Assembly: GCA_000827265.1 (NCBI GenBank)
Contig: KN834756.1
Span: 484,746 to 548,745, forward strand
Length of the DNA: 64,000 bases
From: Collybiopsis luxurians FD-317 M1
Lineage: Eukaryota; Basidiomycota; Agaricomycetes; Agaricales; Omphalotaceae
Direction of reading: 5' to 3'
Shown here: piece after piece, positions 57,260 through 64,000 of the stretch
Layout of the letters: every line of letters begins with the position of its first letter
Numbering within the stretch: the stretch's first letter is position 1
Notes under the pieces: model-generated
Told to the model about the DNA's origin: nothing
What the model saw: the letters and a program-made list of their open reading frames with translations, nothing else
Databases searched by the model: none
Position numbers and translations under genes: made by a program

Positions 57260-59268
57260 ATGCCTGCTGGTAACTCTTACATAGATTCGTTTGAGACCGA
57301 AACTGTTCATGATGGGATCCATCGCCTCAGCAAGGAGATGGATGGAGGGTTTGAAAATGTAGACAATGAAAAGGCTGAGATAATGGTCGAGGATTTTCCT
57401 GATGGAGGATTAAGGGCTTGGGCTATCGTCTTTGGTGTAGGTGCTGGATCGTGAATGTTCAGAACTGTGTTGACCCTTCATACGAATCCAGACTTCGCTG
57501 ACTGCATTTGCGACGTGAGTTATGCTGTCTTCTCGATCAATCTTCCAGAGCCATCTTATACTTGTGTTATTTTGTAGTTTCGGATTCGTTAACTCTTGGG
57601 GTGTATGTCATCTTCAATGGACGAGTAGGCTCTGTCGTTCTCTGACCCTCTGCTAGGTGTTTCAATCGTATTACGAACAAACAGTCTTGAAGGACTCTTC
57701 GGCTTCAAATATGTACGTCCCTAGTTTACGCATCCTGCCCGATGCTAACTTACGCTTGCATCGGTAGTGCATGGATTGGATCGATACAGGTCTGTTCAAC
57801 ACAACTACTTTGGAGTACCAATAAATAACTTTTCTGTTCTTTTAGTATGCCTTAGTCTTTTTCCCTGGACTCATCATGGGCCGTTTGTTCGATATTGGAA
57901 TCTTCAAGCTACCTTATGCTCTCGCCAGCGCACTTCTCATCGCTACAAGCTTCCTCACTGGTCAATGTACACAATATTGGCAATTTCTTCTATGCCAAGG
58001 CATAGCCCTCGGGGTATAATACCATTTTACTCGGTCTGAGTAAGCTTTTACTGACTTTTCCTTCATAGCTGGCATGTGGTACGCTTTTCGGCCCCTCTAT
58101 GGGAATTATTGGGCATTGGTTCAAAAAGGTTAATTCCCGGTGCTCTCATAATCGTCGAATGTGAAACTTACTCAACGGTATAGAAACGTGGACTTGCACT
58201 TGGGCTCAATGCTTGTGGTTCTTCCCTGGGAGGAACATTGATTCCCATAGCTACTCGAAGACTCATTGTAGAAGTCGGGTGAGTTCACTGCTTGAAGACA
58301 CTCCTTATGCTCATCATACAACAGATTCCCTTGGACTATGCGAATTTTGGGGTTCATCATGCTCTTTGTTCTCGCTTTCCCTAATGTGATACTGGCAAGA
58401 CGATTACCCCCGAAACGAGCGGCTGGTGGAATTTTGAATTTGGCTGCATTCAAATCAGCTCCGTACTCTACTTATTGCGCCTCTTCGTTGATCGCATTTT
58501 TGGGCCTATATACAGGTACGCGGATCTTTGACTCCCTTTCTTTCTTCGTCTGATTGCATACTCAATTACTCGGTACTCTAGTCCTGACGTATATCGATAT
58601 CAGCGCTGCTTCGGTTGGAATCGACGATGACTTTTCGTTTTACCTTGTCTCCATCACAAACGCTGCGTCAGGTTTAGGCCGACTTACATCTGGAATAGTT
58701 TGTGACCGAATAGGTAGCACTTGCTTTCGGTTGATACTGTCGCTGCGTTGTCTTACCAGCTTCTTGGAATGCAGGTGCTATCAACTTTATGGCGCCGATG
58801 ACATTGGTAGCTGGCGTATTGACTTTTGCTTGGCCATTTGCGCGTACCAAGGCTGAATTCATAGTTGTCGGAATTATCTATGGGTGCGATCTACCTTAAA
58901 TATGGGAAATCTTGTACTGACAAGATTATCTAGTTTTGCTTCTGGAGTATACGTCTCCTGCTTCCTCCTGCCTGTGTATGAAATGTCTGAGGTGCACGAT
59001 TTCGGTCGTAGGACGGGTATGATTATGACTATCGGGGCAGTCGGTGCACTGGTGGGTCCCCCAATATCCGGCGCCATCAACACCAGTACTGGAGGGTTTG
59101 CTGCCGTAGGATATTATGCTGGTGCGGAGCTACTCTTTGTTTGCATATCTTCCCCATCTAATATTGAGCACTTTCACTACCTCTCCAGGATCGACTGTCA
59201 TTGTCGCTGCTGCGCTGATGGTCATGACCCGACAGCTCTATATCAAGAAAATTTGGGCAAAATTTTAA
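57260..59268 (+). CDS. MFS transporter, monocarboxylate-transporter-like
   Basis: Start ATG 57260 (MPAGNSYIDSFETE). At least ten short introns can be placed in phase. The acidic N-terminal region ends in DFPDGGLRAWAIVFG, the usual entry to the first helix, followed by TAFATFGFVNSWGVFQSYYE, AWIGSIQYALVFFPGLIMGR, LACGTLFGPSMGIIGHWF and KKKRGLALGLNACGSSLGG. The C-terminal half has GLGRLTSGIVCDRIG (motif A-like), GAINFMAPMTLVAGVLTFA, GRRTGMIMTIGAVGALVGPP and a final helix STVIVAAALMVMTRQLY with stop 59266-59268. This is the layout of 12-helix fungal MCT/Mch-type carriers. The substrate is not predictable. The protein appears intact. Confidence 0.87.
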
Positions 59269-61782
59269 TGAAGACGGCTTCACCAAAATACCTTACATGC
59301 AGCTAGGTATTTACCGCTCGTCATTATGCTGCGAACTCAGTAAATTCCCCGCATTGCGGAACGAAATATTTATATTAGACCAAATTGTCCGCTCCGGCAT
59401 AAGTATAGATGGAAAGGATGATCCTAATACTGCCATACTGTATCCCTACTCGAAATATAATATTGTGTATTGTATGAATTTGCAATGCAACCTTGTTGAC
59501 GTCTATTGTAGCCCTTTCAAAGTTGGAAGATCCGTCAGGACAGCACTCGAACTTCTTAATGAACAACGCCTGTACATATGTACGGCCCCAGGATTTGTAG
59601 AACAAGGACAATTGCCGAACCACTGCTTCTACAAACTCCAAGGCTCCAACAATGACCAAGGACAACAAAGTGAGCTTCGTAGGAAACGGCTGACAAGCTT
59701 CAGAGGGGATCGTGGATTGGAAATGCAGATAGTGTATAGTACCCGGCGCAACTTCATTCTTTTATATTTTCCAGAGCCGAGAGACAAGGGCACTTACGTA
59801 AAGATTTGGCAGACTGGACTTGCCAAGAAGTGACACAACTTCAAGAGTAAAGGTACAGCTAGCACACAAGGTAGCATGTTCTGAGGCAGGAAGGTGAGCT
59901 ATATTGTAAAGTAGATTACAAGATCAGAAGGGAGGAAGATTGAAATGTGAAGCCTGCCAGTTGGGACTAAGTCAAAGAAAGGCACGAAATTACTGCCAAT
60001 TGTCTAGGAGATATACCGCACTCCGTGAACGCTAGGAATGCAAGTACGAGTTAGTACAAGTGCATAGGACTGTATCCTCCGACTGATACAATGTTCGTTG
60101 AGCGGCTTGATCCACGGTTCGCTCGGCTTGACGGGGCCGATCTGACCGAGAAGCAGAGCGCCTCCTGCCGGGCTGGAGGGTTCAAGTTGGAGTTCCTGAA
60201 ATATTACAAGCTACTGATCTATCATTCAATGGTTAAAATTTATTGTCGTTCCTTGATGCATGGTCCCCTCCTCGTGTGTACTTCGAGGGGTGTTTATATT
60301 TGTCCAACTGATATGCCAACCATGGGATGGGTGTCGAGACTTTTTCTTTCGCGAGATGCACGAACCAGCCAAGCCATCTCAAGAAATGATCCCATAAATT
60401 CAATAAACGTTTTGAAACAGCTTTCGGGATCCTTTTCTTAACAGAGGATTAAAAGGCTGTCACATGGGCTTTAAGCAGACTTTCACGCAGTCAGCGGATC
60501 ATGACCTTGAAGCTATAGACAGATAGATGTGAGGAACTTCCGGAAGCGAATGTACATTAGACCAGGGGCTTGCTGTCATAATCGCGGTGATAATCACAAA
60601 ATTTGGACCACAAAACGCAAACTACGTTAGGCTTTTCAAGATCTCGAGGCCCGGCACGTCAGTACAGTTCCGGAAACAGTTTGCGGTATAGAATCATTTG
60701 TGGTTTCCGTGTAACCGTGAAACCTTTTCTGTCTCTCTTTGCGTTAGCTATGTAGTTTTCCTCTGGACCTAGAGTATGTACAATGGTTGGAGTGCATCTC
60801 CCTTTGTTATCAATATCAATCTGGTCGAATGATCTACATTTTTCATGAATTATAGATTTAATCTGTTCGGAACATCTTGCCTGTCGCATTACTCTTGGCA
60901 CGTCGCATTACATTTGACATGTCTTCTTCCCTGCACTCATCGTACGTACTTTTACGGCCTAGCAAACTCACGCTTCTTGACGTTGCTTTGTGACTCACAC
61001 GAGCTGCGCTTTGCGTTCTCAATCCATGTCTCACCACCACTTGGTATGGATCAGGTCTGAGTGTGAGACGTTGGCTATATAATTGAAATTTTGCAGCAGC
61101 AATAATGATATACACGGCGCCACTGTTTTCAGCAGTGGTCCCATAAAGCAAGCCGCCGCTCTCGTACTACAACCACAGAGTTATCACCCGGTAGACTACT
61201 GTGGCCACAGCAGAGATGTTAGCAAGCCTATAAGACAAGTTTATTGTCAGTGAGAGGAAGGAGCCTTGAGACAAATCCAAGGCTTATGCAACTTTAGCTT
61301 GTCTTAAGGCTTTTCTTTGACTTTTCTTTGAGAACTTGTACGGCTTTGGATAATACCATGATGCGCACGAACTCCAACAAGTGATAGAGAGATTTAGTAT
61401 TTAGTTTTTGAAAAATTTACAGTTTCAGTGTCATCGATAGACTCAATGCAGCACCCTCCTCCGTTCCTGGGCACAGGGCAAGTGCATTGAGTATCTGATT
61501 TTGCTCGGAAGCATAAAAACAGCATATGCGCTTGGTCTCAGATTTCAGAGGAAATGTTGCTATTGCAGAGTTTTCACTATCCAAAATACAAACAGAACAT
61601 CGCGTTATAGGCACACTTTTCATTTTTGTCATTTCGGACTCAGAATCAGACCATATATAACGAGAACATCGAATTTGACAAGCGCATACATCCTTGTAAC
61701 TATGCAATTATTCGCTGAAAAGTATCAACGAAACAATTGCATGAGCGAAGAGCACTGAAGATACGCCAAAAGCCTACCTGAT
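59269..61782. other. Gene-poor region
   Basis: Open frames at 59297-59833 (plus), 59375-59668 (minus) and 60091-60441 (plus) have no motifs and overlap each other; none is supported. 60442-61782 shows short frames only. Confidence 0.35.
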
Positions 61783-62211
61783 TCAACCGACAGTACACTT
61801 AGATGCTCCAACCACGTCAACCACTTCAGCTACACTAGGACAGGCGGTACCCCCCCGTGATGCTACAAGAACGCCAGATTCATTCTATAACCAATGTAAG
61901 TCAATGTTTTGGGTGTCCTTTACTACGTTACAGATTGGGCTTACATCATACCAGCAGAACGGGATAACGTTGTTTATGTCGGTGTAGCTATGAAAAGAAA
62001 GATATAAGTGAAATTCGCCCAGGGATTGGTGATGCAAATTAGTAGGCACTCACTCGCATTCAAGCGAGTTGTCGGTATGCTCGGTTGCTAATGAGACAAG
62101 GACGCTAGTTCCTTCATAATCGACAATGGTAGGACAACTGGCGCAATTAAGGGCAGAGACGCATGAGGCAAGGATAGAGACAATGGCAAGAGACAACGAA
62201 GTGGTCTTCAT
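61783..62211 (-). CDS. Small secreted cysteine-containing protein (100 residues)
   Basis: Exons 62054-62211, 61945-61987 and 61783-61884 join in phase. The signal peptide MKTTSLSLAIVSILASCVSA is followed by LNCASC, then Cys at LEC, PFCWYD, GTACPS and ASKCTVG, so the mature protein has six Cys. The chain is short, acidic in part and without a recognised domain. This fits the small secreted proteins of agaricomycetes, sometimes effectors in symbiosis or pathogenesis, but no function is shown. Confidence 0.8.
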
Positions 62212-62265
62212 GGGGGGCAAGTGGAATTATTCGACTTGATGCCCTGAACAAGGAATTAGATGTTT

Positions 62266-62273
62266 CTTTTATA
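62266..62273 (-). promoter_or_regulatory. TATA box of the small secreted protein gene
   Basis: TATAAAAG on the coding strand, about 55-62 bases before the start codon. Confidence 0.65.
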
Positions 62274-63412
62274 CCTTGGGCAAGTTTAACTTGGATGCAT
62301 ATGGCCGTGGAAGACTGAATTTATTCATTATAGGGCTTTCCAGGAGGAACATAACTGACCTACAGGAAGGAACGGCTGCCGGATTGTCTTTCCTAGGCAC
62401 ACTCTCGAATATACTGACAATTACAAAGGATGTGTAACTGCCGGATACAACGCAGTATATGCCACGTTCCGAAGTGAAAAGCAATAACTGTATCAGAAAG
62501 CAGTCGACATATTCTTTTGGACCTGAATATGATACCTGTAAGGCGGAACTCGAGACTGCGTCGGAGAGAGGCGACCTCGAACCTGGCTTTCGGCTTCGCG
62601 AGCTACAAATGCCCGCATAACCCAAAGTTTGGGTCAAGATACTTCACTCACCTCTGGCTTATCGAGCCAAGGAAAACTTTTGGCTTAGGTCGCGAAAAAT
62701 CTTGAGCTGTACAAGTCAGATTAGGTCGTTTGGCAGCATTCGCGGCTTAAGCTGTTGTCATTGCTGCCGCCGCCAATGTAAGCCGAAGAACACGGCGAGT
62801 TTTCTGCCTTGGTTCCGCCGATTCTTCAATCAATGACTACTACAGTGACATGATACACACGTCGGTCATTCTTTTCCACTTCTACCTCGTGTGCGCGCTT
62901 CGATGGGAACATTATTCTTGTCCAGTTCATCTGCCTGTCTGCCATACTGCCAATCACGACACCGGCCTCGCTGCATTTTTCTTCCGCTGAAGGACGGTAC
63001 AGCACGATCGCTTCAATCGAGACTTGTGGTTTATCCGAGAAGCTCGACCATCTGAAAATGGATGACGATAGCATTCAAATACTTACTCTCCTCATCAATA
63101 TCTAGAGGATCGATCGGCTAACCCCTCAATCGAAGTACATATAAGTAGAACTTCATAAGTCAAGTGACCTAACCGCAGGAACGGATTCGCGGCGGGTGGA
63201 ATGGAGATGAACTAGTTTAGGTTTATCTACATCTTATAATCTACTTGATATAGCTTATCTGTCTCATGTTCTGGTTCTAAGAACGCCTGGCGGTAGGAAT
63301 GATTAATAAAAAAACTTATGACCTATACTCGAGTATGCAGTACACCTGTTGCCGTAAAGCCCATTCTGTCTTTCTTCTTTTTTCTTGCTCTTGACCCCGG
63401 TCTCTCCAAGCT
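62274..63412. other. Spacer with one unassigned minus-strand frame
   Basis: The minus frame 62826-63074 (82 residues; SDKPQVSIEAIVLYRPSAEE) is preceded by a good acceptor and could be an exon. No family is recognised. The rest holds short frames. Confidence 0.35.
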
Positions 63413-64000
63413 ATGACTGACTTGTCCGTTCAAGATTCCCTCAGCGCGCTGTTTTTTGGTTTCATTGTCGGGAGTGTGTACGTTTCCATGCGTTTCTTCC
63501 CTTGTCCGTCCTCTGTAATCGCTGCAGAGATGATACTCTGCCGGGGCTGACATTTCCAGCAGACTGTTCGGTGTTGTACTGCTTGAAAGCTATCGATACT
63601 TCAAGACCTATAAGAATGACTCCATGCGACAGAAGCTGCTGGTATGTTTCCCATCATAACATCGTGATCGATGCAGAGCGATCAACAAACTTCTTTTCGT
63701 CGGGAACTTTCTTGCAGGTCGCATTTCTTTTGTGCGTCTTATCTTCTTCTTTAAACTGGGCGTACGTACGTCTTAACGCTGGTAAATTCTTTCCATTACT
63801 GCAGCACTTTGGACTCGTTGCACTTCGCCTTCTCTATTCATATGGCCCACTATTACTTGATATCAAATTTTGGAAGCTCGAACGCTATTACGCGGGCGGT
63901 TTGGTACCAGCTTTATCAGTCGGATGAGCTAAACACTCACTTTTGTAACTTTGCAGGAGCGTCAAGGTGACTTTCATCGTTAAAGAAATTGAGATGAAGG
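63413..64000 (+). CDS. Agaricomycete 7TM family protein (DUF6534-like), N-terminal part
   Basis: Start ATG 63413 (MTDLSVQDSLSALFFGFIVG). Later exons read LFGVVLLESYRYFKTYKND, VAFLLCVLSSSLNWA, and a segment SIHMAHYYLISNFGSSNA followed by TRAVW and SVKVTF across the last visible intron. These are the order and motifs (early helix, Y-F-x-x-Y-x-x-D, and H-x-x-Y-Y-L-x-x-N-F) of the large DUF6534-type membrane family. The gene runs off the right edge, so the end is unseen. The function is unknown. Confidence 0.75.

Noticed and set aside
59297..59833. A 178-residue gene overlapping the MFS 3' region
   Set aside because: No motif, overlapped by an open frame on the other strand, likely chance.

Overview
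This is a piece of a mushroom-forming basidiomycete (Agaricomycetes) nuclear genome. The evidence is eukaryotic gene structure throughout (nearly every gene is cut by GT-AG introns of about 50-60 bp), a tRNA-Ser with a short intron, and a typical agaricomycete gene set: an NB-ARC/TPR NOD-like receptor, a cytochrome P450, GH16 and GH47 enzymes, a Zn2Cys6 factor, an F-box protein, seven-transmembrane proteins and a tandem family of single-pass membrane proteins. A 621-bp run of N (37012-37632) shows this is a draft scaffold.

Layout. 1-17000 is a duplicated, decaying block. An acylaminoacyl-peptidase C-terminal half and a cytochrome P450 occur twice in the same orientation (1-6482 and 12055-16529). 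The left peptidase is intact as far as it is visible. The right peptidase and both P450s are broken, and the left P450 is split by a 3.1-kb inverted-repeat insertion. Several short decayed copies of the peptidase 3' end lie around them. Between the copies, on the minus strand, is a large NOD-like receptor with about 19 near-identical 42-residue TPRs, carrying an apparent one-base frameshift. 17600-26500 holds ordinary genes: a Pro/Ser/Thr-rich protein, a small two-repeat protein, an F-box protein and a GH47 alpha-mannosidase. 26996-35695 is a minus-strand tandem array of four paralogous type I membrane proteins, all ending in a PPPY motif. 36500-42700 is gene-poor, with a long inverted-repeat element around the N gap and a small MITE-like repeat. 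42530-47670 is a direct tandem duplication carrying a SUR7/PalI-like membrane protein plus a GH16 glucanase; the first glucanase copy is only a 3' fragment, and the first unit holds an insertion with telomere-like repeats. 49279-64000 holds a tRNA-Ser(CGA), a 7TM protein, a Zn2Cys6 regulator, an ABRACL/Costars protein, an MFS transporter, a small secreted cysteine-containing protein and the start of another 7TM protein.

There is no obvious single pathway. The most interesting system-like elements are the repeat-rich NOD-like receptor (a candidate fungal innate immunity or incompatibility protein) and the four-gene membrane-protein array, whose ectodomain, transmembrane segment, coiled coil and terminal PPPY look like a rapidly duplicating surface-protein family tied to WW-domain/ubiquitin-ligase machinery. 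That link is inferred. All exon structures here were derived by eye from splice sites and conserved family motifs.
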